The translations under genes and the position numbers were made by a program. A model generated the notes under the pieces. The model saw nothing but the letters and a program-made list of their open reading frames with translations, ran no database searches and was not told the DNA's origin. A DNA stretch of 13,096 nucleotides from an uncultured Sphingomonas sp. (GTDB lineage Bacteria > Pseudomonadota > Alphaproteobacteria > Sphingomonadales > Sphingomonadaceae): positions 1 through 13,096 of the forward strand of contig CAMLSA010000093.1 in NCBI GenBank assembly GCA_946482655.1, read 5' to 3'. Shown here piece after piece: positions 1 to 8,104 of the stretch. The stretch's first letter is position 1. Every line of letters starts with the position of its first letter.

Positions 1-335
1 GCGCCACCCATTTCCCACAGGACGTTGATGTTGATCGCGCCCTTGCCCCCGGCGATCTCGAAGGCGCGCTTGACCTGCTCGACCGCGCCGTCGATCGCAT
101 AAGCGATCAGCTCTTCATGGCGCTCCCGGCGGGTCAGCGCCTTGTAGATCTGCGGGATGATCTTGCCCTCATGGTCATAGCTGTCGGCGTTGACCGCGGA
201 CACGGTGCCGATGCCGCCCGCCGCTGCCCAGGCGCCTGAGCTGGCGTGATTGGTGGCCGAAACGCCTTTGCCGCCTTCGATAAGGGGCCAGACCTCGCGC
301 CCACCATAAACGATCGGCCGCAAACCTTTGAACAA
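1..335 (-). CDS. Nitronate monooxygenase family protein (2-nitropropane dioxygenase-like), N-terminal part
   Basis: This is the first 111 residues of a flavoprotein resembling FMN-dependent nitronate monooxygenases, which oxidise alkyl nitronates. The rest lies beyond the left edge. The visible N-terminus reads FKGLRPIVYGGREVWPLIEG, followed by GKGVSATNHASSGAWAAAGG and GTVSAVN, a glycine-rich segment I recognise from long (about 450-470 aa) nitronate monooxygenases of alphaproteobacteria. LWEMGG follows near the edge. I chose a TTG start at 335 because GGAGG lies 5 nt upstream and because the family begins just before FKGL. An in-frame ATG at 398 would add 21 residues but has no purine-rich site before it. 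The gene lies 107 nt downstream of the glycosyltransferase stop and may have its own promoter. The family call is fairly secure; the physiological substrate cannot be told, and many such proteins are poorly characterised. Confidence 0.8.
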   Translation of the reverse strand, partial: MFKGLRPIVYGGREVWPLIEGGKGVSATNHASSGAWAAAGGIGTVSAVNADSYDHEGKIIPQIYKALTRRERHEELIAYAIDGAVEQVKRAFEIAGGKGAININVLWEMGG

Positions 336-340
336 CGAGA

Positions 341-345
341 CCTCC
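341..345 (-). promoter_or_regulatory. Ribosome binding site deciding the TTG start of the nitronate monooxygenase
   Basis: GGAGG on the minus strand is spaced 5 nt from the TTG at 335-333. It favours this start over the in-frame ATG at 398, which lacks any Shine-Dalgarno-like sequence. Confidence 0.6.
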
Positions 346-442
346 AAATCACGCGCGACGCTCGAATAGAATTTCGCGCCTATAGGGCGAAGCGTCATAA
401 AAATCGCGTAAAATCGCCGCACCCGGATCGTTCTTGAACCTG

Positions 443-1582
443 TTACCGTCTCAAGCGATCCGCCATCACGCACCAATATAGGTTATGATAACGATCCAGC
501 ATCGCCTGCTCCGAAAAATCCCTGAGCGCGATCGCGCGATTGGCCGTTCCGATTGCACGGCGCAGCGCAGGATCCGCGGCAAGCCGCGCAAGCGCCGCGG
601 CAAGCTCGCTCTCGTCGCTCTTCGGCAGGACGAAGGGCCGGTTCTCGGCGGCCACCATGGCGGCGGTGTCGCCCACGTCGGTCACCAGGCCAGGCAATCC
701 GCAGGCCATCGCCTCAACCAGCGAGATCGGGAACTGCTCGCTGTCCGACGAGAGCGCGAAGATATCGAACCCCGCCATATAGCGGACCGGATCGCGCACG
801 AATCCTGGCAGGGTCATCCGGCCGGCAACGCCCAGCCGCTCGGCTTCGGCGATGATCGCCGCGCGCTCGGGGCCCTCGCCCAATATCACCAGCCTGGCAT
901 CGGCCGGTGCTCCCCTGGCAAAGATCCGCACCAGCCTCGGAAGATTCTTGACCGGGCGCAGCCCGGCCACCGTCCCGATGATCAGTCCGCCGCCTGCCGA
1001 CACGGGCAGCGGCAACGGGCTGGCAAGATCGGCATCGCCGGGTATGGCGATGCCGTTGGGGATCCGCTCGATCCGCCCCCCCGGCTGCTTCCATATGGTA
1101 CGCGCGATCGTCTCCAGCTGCCGCGAAGGGACCACCAGCTTTTCGGCGGTGGACAGCATCAGCCGCCGGTACCAGACCCGCGCGGGCTTCTGGCGGACCG
1201 CCTCATCCTCGTTGAATCCGTCTTCGTGATGGATCAGCGGCGGCAGGCGACGCGTCGCGCCATGGAGCCGGCGCGCTGCGACCGCATCCATCGCTCCCCA
1301 ATTATAGCTGAGCACCAGATCGAAGCCGTCTAAATAGGCGGCGAGGCCGGCATAGCGATGGAGGCCGGGTCTGCCGCGAAGCGGGGGAGCCGCCTCTCCG
1401 GGAAACTCGACCTTGATGCCCGGATCGATCGCTTCGCGCGCGGTCAGCGCGTCCGGCACCGCGCTCAGCACGACATGCTCGGCCTCGGCTCCGAACGCAT
1501 TCATCAGCCGCACCGCCCGCGCCTCCTTGCCGCCCAACATGAAGGTCGAGTGGCAGTGAAGAATCCGGGCAGGCCGGGTCAT
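443..1582 (-). CDS. Glycosyltransferase, GT4 family (GT-B fold)
   Basis: Predicted 379-aa cytoplasmic glycosyltransferase that would move a sugar from a nucleotide-sugar donor to an unidentified acceptor, probably in surface polysaccharide or glycoconjugate synthesis. The N-terminal domain has the acceptor-side glycine turn LGGKE (residues 16-20). The C-terminal donor-binding domain has GTVAGLRPVKN (203-213), ILGEGPER (233-240) and the E-x7-E signature EQFPISLVE (282-290) followed by AMACGLPGLVTDVGD, all typical of GT4 enzymes. There is no signal peptide or membrane segment. The ATG lies 5 nt after the stop of the alpha/beta hydrolase, with no Shine-Dalgarno sequence of its own, so the two are probably cotranscribed and translationally coupled. 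The pairing with a hydrolase does not reveal the sugar or acceptor. The family call is strong; specificity is unknown. Confidence 0.88.
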   Translation of the reverse strand: MTRPARILHCHSTFMLGGKEARAVRLMNAFGAEAEHVVLSAVPDALTAREAIDPGIKVEFPGEAAPPLRGRPGLHRYAGLAAYLDGFDLVLSYNWGAMDAVAARRLHGATRRLPPLIHHEDGFNEDEAVRQKPARVWYRRLMLSTAEKLVVPSRQLETIARTIWKQPGGRIERIPNGIAIPGDADLASPLPLPVSAGGGLIIGTVAGLRPVKNLPRLVRIFARGAPADARLVILGEGPERAAIIAEAERLGVAGRMTLPGFVRDPVRYMAGFDIFALSSDSEQFPISLVEAMACGLPGLVTDVGDTAAMVAAENRPFVLPKSDESELAAALARLAADPALRRAIGTANRAIALRDFSEQAMLDRYHNLYWCVMADRLRR

Positions 1583-1587
1583 GAAGG

Positions 1588-2460
1588 TCAGTCGGCCCTG
1601 GCGATACGGGCGAGCAGTCGATCGATGGCGGCCACGCTTCCGGGTTCCGACAAGGTGGGCGCATGGCCGACACGCGGGATCTCGACGCGTTCCATCAGCG
1701 GCAGGGTTGCCGCCATGCGATCGGCGGTCTCACTCGATAGAATGTCCGATATGGCGCCGCGTACCAGCAAACTGGGGATCGGTTTCAGCACGTCGAGCAC
1801 CGGCCACAGGTCAGGCGGAACCTCATTTCCCGGCACGCGGAAGGGCTCGGCAATCGCACTGTCATAATCGAGTACGATCCGCCCGGCCGCCGTCAGCCGG
1901 CACAGCCGCTTGGCCATGGCGAGCCACTGGTCGAGTCCATAATCGGGGTAAGCGATGCGGTGCACCTCGGAAAGGCCGCGCGCGGCGTGCAGCCACGTCG
2001 GAAAGCTGCTGCCCCTGCCGATGTAGGACTTGATCCGCGCCAATCCCACGGGATCTACGGCCGGGCCGATATCGTTGAGCAGCAGGCCGGCCACCTTGCC
2101 GGGGCAGGTCGCGGCGATCAGCATGGACAGCATCCCCCCGAGCGAGGTACCGAACAGGATGAAGCGATCGAACGCCAGCTCATCGATCAGGGCGCCGAGA
2201 TCCTCCAGATAGGTGGTGGGTACATAGCTCATCGGATCCCTGGCGCGCTCGCTCTCGCCGCGCCCCCGCAACTCGGCAACGATGATGCGCCGCCTGCCGG
2301 CGAGCCGATCGGCGACTTCGGCGAAGTCACGCGCGTTGCGGCTCAGACCGGCGAGGCAGATGATCGGAAGCTGTCGACTTCGTGTCGAAGCGCGATAGTC
2401 GCGATAATGGAGGCGAAGCCCATCCTTCGACGACCAATAACCGTCTTCCCATTCCGCCAT
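1588..2460 (-). CDS. Alpha/beta hydrolase fold protein
   Basis: A 290-aa single-domain alpha/beta hydrolase of normal length. The order of catalytic elements is complete: oxyanion-side loop CLAGLSRNARDF (35-46), nucleophile elbow GTSLG with Ser106, a probable acid Asp239 in RGAISD, and His266 in VGHAPTLSEP. Such enzymes cleave esters, amides or C-C bonds; the substrate is not evident. I chose the ATG at 2460 because GGAGG lies 10 nt upstream and the protein then opens with MAEWEDGYWSSKDGLRLHYRDY-like sequence (first 20 shown: MAEWEDGYWSSKDGLRLHYR), typical of the family. A longer reading from 2532 would add a low-complexity stretch and is unlikely. It is the first gene of a leftward unit with the glycosyltransferase. 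No signal peptide, so cytoplasmic. Confidence 0.88.
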   Translation of the reverse strand: MAEWEDGYWSSKDGLRLHYRDYRASTRSRQLPIICLAGLSRNARDFAEVADRLAGRRRIIVAELRGRGESERARDPMSYVPTTYLEDLGALIDELAFDRFILFGTSLGGMLSMLIAATCPGKVAGLLLNDIGPAVDPVGLARIKSYIGRGSSFPTWLHAARGLSEVHRIAYPDYGLDQWLAMAKRLCRLTAAGRIVLDYDSAIAEPFRVPGNEVPPDLWPVLDVLKPIPSLLVRGAISDILSSETADRMAATLPLMERVEIPRVGHAPTLSEPGSVAAIDRLLARIARAD

Positions 2461-2813
2461 GCCCGCACCTCCGCCGCTGCCCTCATATCGCCGGATGGCT
2501 CCCGGCCCGCAAGCCGCTGATCGGGCGGACACCCAAGGGAGATCCGCCTCGGAGGATCAAGCAGTTATTGGCAAAAGGGGACGACTTGCTCGATGATCTC
2601 AGTATATTTTCAATATTACCACGCTCATCACTACTCCAGAGAACATCCCGGTTATTAAAAATGAACACGGCATTAATGGACTTGCAGTATATTCACTCCC
2701 CGTGCACATTAAACGGGTCGGAACACATATACCGACTCTCGCTTCGTCTTATCGTTACCGCATTCTATCCGAATCTGGCGAACAAAATCGCCGACGAGGG
2801 TGTTGGTCGGCGC
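2461..2813. other. Divergent intergenic region, partly AT-rich, with dyads
   Basis: These 353 nt separate the leftward hydrolase unit from the rightward envelope-protein gene. The part next to the hydrolase is GC-rich leader and can form a hairpin GCCGG/CCGGC (2490-2506). From about 2561 to 2760 the sequence becomes clearly AT-richer than its surroundings. It holds an imperfect dyad at 2602-2619 (GTATATTTTCAATATTAC), CATTAATG at 2671-2678, CCCGT-N9-ACGGG at 2699-2717 and GTCGG-N10-CCGAC at 2717-2736. Promoters for both directions must lie here, but I see no convincing consensus. TTGCAG at 2682-2687, with a poor -10 about 17-18 nt later, is the best rightward candidate. No gene is supported here. 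Confidence 0.55.
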
Positions 2814-3752
2814 ATGAGACACGCAGATATCCCCCTTCGCCCCGGCTTGACCGCGATCGCCGCTGTCCTCGCCCTGTCGTCCACCCCCTTGCTGGCCCAG
2901 AGCGCCGAGCCGCCCCCCGGCGAATCCGCTCCCCCGCTCGTGACGCCTCCGCCCGTCGTAACACCCACCCACACCACGCCCGCGCCCGCGCCAGCCGCGG
3001 CTACCCAGAGCGGCGCGCCGGTCGTCCTCACGCCAGCGCCGGTGGCCATCACTACCGCACCCGCTCGGCCTATGACCACTCCGGCGCCCGACGAACCCGT
3101 CGTCCAGTCGCGTCCTGCGCCTCGCACGGCGGCTTCTGTAGCGCGTGTGGCCCCTGCCGCCGCGCCGGGCACGGTGAACAACGTGCCTCCGCCCCCTGTC
3201 GTCGAAGCCCCGCCGGCCCTCGCCGTCTCCATCGCGGACGAAGCCGTCGCACCCCCCGCTCCCGCTCCCAAAGCGGCCGACAGCAGCGACACGCTGGCGC
3301 TCGCCGGCGCTGCCGGTGCCGCGGTCCTCCTTGCCGGCGGCAGCGTCTACGCGCTGACGCGCCGCCGCCGCCGCGAGGATGAAGAGCCCGTCCACATGAT
3401 CGAAGAGGTGATTACGCCCGCTGCGGCGCGCGGTTCGGAAGCCCTTTCAGATACTCCGGTCACGGCCATTCCGGCGGGTTTCGATCTCTCGCGCTTCGGC
3501 CGCCATGCCCAGGCGGCCTATCGCGGTCCGACGCCCGGCAATCCTTCCCATTCGCTGAAGAAGCGCCTCAAGCGAGCGAGCTTCATGGACCAGCGTGAGC
3601 GCATGGCCGCACAAGGCTCACCTGCGGCACAGCCCAGCGGTCATCCGGCCGCACCCGCCCTAGCCCCGACGGCGGCGCACGACACCGGGCATGTCACCAC
3701 GCGCGTCAACCGGCAGCCACGGCCCGGTTTCCGGCCGGCTTATTCGAGCTGA
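2814..3752 (+). CDS. Pro/Ala/Thr-rich single-pass envelope protein of unknown function
   Basis: I do not recognise this 312-aa protein by name. Its layout is clear: an N-terminal signal peptide (residues 1-30, hydrophobic core AIAAVLALSSTPLLA), then about 125 residues of Pro/Ala/Thr-rich linker (31-157, with runs such as VTPPPVVTPTHTTPAPAPAA), one membrane segment (161-181, LALAGAAGAAVLLAGGSVYAL), a five-arginine stop-transfer stretch, and a C-terminal tail of about 125 residues. By the positive-inside rule the linker is periplasmic and the tail cytoplasmic. The tail has a more structured basic patch, SHSLKKRLKRASFMDQRERM (245-264), which is probably the conserved functional part. The ATG at 2814 places the signal peptide at the very N-terminus; upstream in-frame sequence is intergenic in character. 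GAGGG lies a rather long 13 nt upstream. The last 47 nt overlap the 3' end of convergent ogt. Confidence 0.72.
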   Translation: MRHADIPLRPGLTAIAAVLALSSTPLLAQSAEPPPGESAPPLVTPPPVVTPTHTTPAPAPAAATQSGAPVVLTPAPVAITTAPARPMTTPAPDEPVVQSRPAPRTAASVARVAPAAAPGTVNNVPPPPVVEAPPALAVSIADEAVAPPAPAPKAADSSDTLALAGAAGAAVLLAGGSVYALTRRRRREDEEPVHMIEEVITPAAARGSEALSDTPVTAIPAGFDLSRFGRHAQAAYRGPTPGNPSHSLKKRLKRASFMDQRERMAAQGSPAAQPSGHPAAPALAPTAAHDTGHVTTRVNRQPRPGFRPAYSS

Positions 3753-4284
3753 CCGCGGCCTCGCTCGAAGCCGGTCGGCGGGCGTCGTCCCCCAGGGCGT
3801 CGAGCCTACGGCTTTCCATCCCGAGCAGGAAGCGCTTCGCGTCGAGCCCGCCCGCAAAGCCGGTGAGAGAGCCGTCGGCGCCAATGACCCGATGGCATGG
3901 CACCACGATCGAGATCGGGTTGCGGCCGTTGGCGGCCCCGACCGCCCGCACCGCCGATGGACGGCCAACCTGCCGCGCGATCGCCGCATAGCTGCGCGTC
4001 TCACCATAAGGGATGGTGAGCAGCGCGTGCCAAACGCTCTTCTGAAAATCGCTGCCCCGGAAATCGAGCGGAAGGTCAAAGCTGTGGCGCGCATCGGCAA
4101 AATAGGCGCCGAGCTGGTTTCCGGTCTCGACCAGCACCGGATGATCGCGTTGCTCGATGAGCGGGCCAAGCGCTACCCGACCAGGATCGTCATGGGGCCA
4201 GAGGACGGCCACGAGGCCATTGTCGCCCGCGACGAGCTTGAGCTCGCCGAGCGGCGAATCGAAGATCTTGAAGCCATTGACCAT
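3706..4284 (-). CDS. ogt: Methylated-DNA--protein-cysteine S-methyltransferase (O6-alkylguanine-DNA alkyltransferase)
   Basis: A 192-aa suicide DNA-repair protein that transfers the alkyl group from O6-alkylguanine to its own cysteine. The acceptor Cys130 sits in IVVPCHRVIGADGSLTGFAG. The preceding helix-turn-helix region (about 78-122) has FQKSVWHALLTIPYGETRSY and the arginine-finger segment RAVGAANGRNP (113-123). An N-terminal domain (1-75) completes the Ogt-type architecture; there is no Ada-type metal-binding or AraC domain. The ATG at 4284 has AGGAG 8 nt upstream. A tail of roughly 30 residues beyond the catalytic domain (DALGDDARRPASSEAAVSS and on) looks disordered and is partly encoded antisense to the neighbouring envelope-protein gene. 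It lies 102 nt downstream of dnaJ in the same direction and could be read from the heat-shock unit, but no promoter evidence was found. Confidence 0.93.
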   Translation of the reverse strand: MVNGFKIFDSPLGELKLVAGDNGLVAVLWPHDDPGRVALGPLIEQRDHPVLVETGNQLGAYFADARHSFDLPLDFRGSDFQKSVWHALLTIPYGETRSYAAIARQVGRPSAVRAVGAANGRNPISIVVPCHRVIGADGSLTGFAGGLDAKRFLLGMESRRLDALGDDARRPASSEAAVSSNKPAGNRAVAAG

Positions 4285-4328
4285 CTGCGCTGCTCCTGGG
4301 GAATGGGTCTATCCCATCTAGCGGCGGC

Positions 4329-4352
4329 CGGGAAAAGGAGCCTCCCGTTTTT
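4329..4352 (+). terminator. Possible intrinsic terminator acting on the plus strand
   Basis: CGGGA (4329-4333), a 9-nt loop and TCCCG (4343-4347) form a 5-bp stem followed directly by TTTTT (4348-4352) on the plus strand. The stem is short. Read on the minus strand it lacks a downstream T-run, so it is not an obvious terminator for dnaJ. It would stop rightward transcription coming through ogt towards dnaJ. Confidence 0.3.
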
Positions 4353-4386
4353 GGCCTTCAAACAGTTCCTGCGTGAGCGGGCAGAG

Positions 4387-5520
4387 TTACTCAGTCAGAT
4401 CTTCCCACATTCCCTTGAGCCGCGTGAAGAAGCCGCTCGACTGGGGACTTTCCTCACCCGTCTCGGTGGCGCGGAATTCCTCGAGCAGCTCTTTCTGGCG
4501 CGCGGTGAGCCGGGTAGGAGTCTCCACGTCGATCTGGATGACGAGATCGCCAAAGCCGCGCCCGTTGAGCACCGGCATTCCGGCGCCGCGCTGACGGATC
4601 TGCTTGCCCGATTGGATGCCGGGGGGAATGCGAATCTCATGACGGCTCTTGTCGAGGCCTGGGACCTCGATCATGCCGCCCAGCGCTGCGGTGGTGAAGC
4701 TGATCGGCGCGCGCGCGAACAGGGTCGTGCCGTCGCGCTCGAACAGCTCATGATCGGCCAAATGGAGGAAGATGTAGAGGTCGCCGGGGGGGCCGCCCCG
4801 CGCACCCGCTTCACCTTCGCCCGTCAGCCGGATGCGGGTGCCCTCGTCGACTCCGGCCGGTATGCGCACGTCGAGCGTCTTGGTCTTCTCGACGCGGCCC
4901 TCGCCGCGGCATTCGCCGCACGGGTCGGCAATCACCTCGCCCGCCCCATGGCAGGCCGGACAGGTACGTTCGACGACGAAGAACCCCTGCTGAGCGCGCA
5001 CCTTGCCGTGGCCGCCGCAGGTCTTGCAGGCGTTGGTGCCGGTGCCGGGCTTGGCGCCCGATCCATCGCACGCGACGCACTGCGCTGCGACATCGATCGC
5101 GACCGAGGCCTGCTTGCCCGCATAGGCGTCCTCGAGCGTGATCTCCAGGTCGTACCGCAAGTCGGCGCCGCGCCGCACGCTGCCGCGCACGCCGCCTGCG
5201 CGACCGCCACCCATGAACTCCCCGAAGATATTCTCGAAGATATCCGAGAAACCCTCGAAGCCTCCGCCGCGTCCGCCGCCGAAGCCACCATTCTCGAACG
5301 CCGCCTTGCCGAACCGGTCATAGGCGGCACGCTTCTGCGGATCCTTCAGGCAGTCATAGGCTTCGCTGATCGCCTTGAACTTGGCCTCGGCCGCATGATC
5401 GCCGGGATTGCGATCGGGGTGATATTGCATCGCCAACCGCCGATAGGCGGACTTGAGCACCTTGTCGTCGCAGCTCCGCTCGACCTCGAGCAGCTCGTAA
5501 TAGTCGATGTCCGTGCTCAT
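4387..5520 (-). CDS. dnaJ: Chaperone protein DnaJ (Hsp40)
   Basis: A 377-aa type I J-domain co-chaperone that stimulates DnaK ATP hydrolysis and delivers unfolded substrates. All parts are present in order: J domain (about 6-71) with the essential HPD at 34-36, Gly/Phe-rich linker (78-107), zinc-binding domain with four CxxCxGxG repeats ([24 protein letters not shown] and CGECRGEG, about 148-208), and the two C-terminal substrate-binding domains ending MWEDLTE. The length matches the family. The ATG at 5520 is preceded by a G-rich but non-canonical GGGGGCAGG. It lies 73 nt downstream of the dnaK stop, and the gap holds a strong hairpin. It is probably expressed from the dnaK promoter. Confidence 0.97.
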   Translation of the reverse strand: MSTDIDYYELLEVERSCDDKVLKSAYRRLAMQYHPDRNPGDHAAEAKFKAISEAYDCLKDPQKRAAYDRFGKAAFENGGFGGGRGGGFEGFSDIFENIFGEFMGGGRAGGVRGSVRRGADLRYDLEITLEDAYAGKQASVAIDVAAQCVACDGSGAKPGTGTNACKTCGGHGKVRAQQGFFVVERTCPACHGAGEVIADPCGECRGEGRVEKTKTLDVRIPAGVDEGTRIRLTGEGEAGARGGPPGDLYIFLHLADHELFERDGTTLFARAPISFTTAALGGMIEVPGLDKSRHEIRIPPGIQSGKQIRQRGAGMPVLNGRGFGDLVIQIDVETPTRLTARQKELLEEFRATETGEESPQSSGFFTRLKGMWEDLTE

Positions 5521-5538
5521 CCTGCCCCCGCAACGTCA

Positions 5539-5571
5539 GCCGGCCCCGCCACTTTGGGCGACGGGACCGGC
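5539..5571 (-). promoter_or_regulatory. Intergenic hairpin between dnaK and dnaJ
   Basis: On the minus strand the sequence folds as GCCGG-(U)-CCC-(GU)-CGCC, loop CAAAGU, GGCG-GGG-CCGGC: 12 G:C pairs with two small bulges. No U-run follows, so it is not a typical terminator. A role as an attenuator, RNA-processing site or mRNA 3'-end stabiliser for dnaK is inference. Confidence 0.5.
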
Positions 5572-5593
5572 GAACGTATCACGCCTGACTGCC

Positions 5594-7489
<1,896 letters not shown>

Positions 7490-7494
7490 TCCAG

Positions 7495-7499
7495 TCCTT
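7495..7499 (-). promoter_or_regulatory. Ribosome binding site of dnaK
   Basis: AAGGA on the minus strand lies 5 nt before the ATG at 7489-7487. It fixes the dnaK start and excludes the in-frame upstream ATGs. Confidence 0.75.
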
Positions 7500-7578
7500 T
7501 CAAACCCCCAAATGGCAATCTCGTCCATGCCCCCAGATAACGAGGCGAGCATGAGGCAGATCGCGTTGAACGTGGGCG

Positions 7579-7606
7579 ATATAGGAGGGGATTCGATTGC
7601 TGCAAG
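7579..7606 (-). promoter_or_regulatory. RpoH (sigma-32)-type heat-shock promoter of dnaK
   Basis: On the minus strand, CTTG (7606-7603), 18 nt, then CTATAT (7584-7579), with an extra C before it (CCTATATC). This fits the alphaproteobacterial sigma-32 consensus of CTTG and a C-Y-TAT-type -10 element. Transcription would start near 7572, giving a leader of about 80 nt. No CIRCE inverted repeat is seen nearby. The assignment rests on pattern and gene identity. Confidence 0.7.
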
Positions 7607-7639
7607 ACGCAAGCGGCGTTAATTGCCGTCCTGTTTTCC

Positions 7640-7645
7640 AAGGAG
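7640..7645 (+). promoter_or_regulatory. Strong ribosome binding site of the PCuAC gene
   Basis: AAGGAG is spaced 6 nt from the ATG at 7652, a near-ideal Shine-Dalgarno sequence that fixes the start. Confidence 0.7.
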
Positions 7646-7651
7646 TTCCGG

Positions 7652-8104
7652 ATGCGTCGCCAGCTCGCCCTCAGCTTTGCCCTTCTCACCCTCGCCGCAT
7701 GCCATTCCCAGGGTCCCGAAAAGCCGGTCGTGAAAGATGCGTGGGTGCGGCTCGCAGCGGTGCCGGGCCGGCCGGCCGCGGGCTACTTCACTCTCAAGGG
7801 ATCAGACCAGGATGATCGGCTCTTGAGCATCGACAGCGCCGCGGTGGACAAGATAGAGTTGCACCAGGTCAGAACGAGCGGGGGCGTGATGACAATGCGG
7901 CAGATGGCCGATCTTCCATTGCCCGCTGGTGCGACGGTCGAATTCGCGCCCGGCGGCAACCATGCCATGATGTTCGGCGTCGATGGGCGAATCACGCCGG
8001 GGACAGGCATCCCCATGCTCTTTACCTTCAAGAGCGGCGCCAAGGTCGAGGTGGAGGCCAAGACCATAGCCGCCGGTGGCGACATGGACGGCATGCACCA
8101 CTGA
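7652..8104 (+). CDS. Copper chaperone PCuAC family lipoprotein
   Basis: A 150-aa periplasmic copper(I)-binding protein of the PCuAC (DUF461) family, which supplies copper to the CuA or CuB site of cytochrome oxidases. A signal peptide ends in the lipobox LAAC with Cys17, so it is probably lipid-anchored. The metal motif H-x10-M-x21-H-x-M is complete: His71, Met82, His104, Met106. The C-terminus is rich in Met and His (GGDMDGMHH), as in several PCuAC proteins. AAGGAG (7640-7645) lies 6 nt before the ATG. The gene is divergent from dnaK and its upstream region is shared with the dnaK promoter. Its TGA overlaps the ATG of the sulfotransferase gene. No cytochrome oxidase or Sco gene is in view, so the copper target is inferred from the family. 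Confidence 0.92.
   Translation: MRRQLALSFALLTLAACHSQGPEKPVVKDAWVRLAAVPGRPAAGYFTLKGSDQDDRLLSIDSAAVDKIELHQVRTSGGVMTMRQMADLPLPAGATVEFAPGGNHAMMFGVDGRITPGTGIPMLFTFKSGAKVEVEAKTIAAGGDMDGMHH

Noticed and set aside
485..1333. A 282-codon open frame on the plus strand opposite the glycosyltransferase
   Set aside because: Antisense shadow of a gene with clear GT4 motifs; no ribosome site or family resemblance.
2483..2668. A 61-aa minus-strand frame in the intergenic region before the hydrolase
   Set aside because: It has atypical composition, no ribosome site, no recognisable features, and covers the likely promoter region.
2720..2756. GGAAC ... CGTT as an EcfG-type general stress promoter before the envelope-protein gene
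   Set aside because: The spacing (20 nt to CGTC, 28 nt to CGTT) does not fit the expected 16-18 nt.
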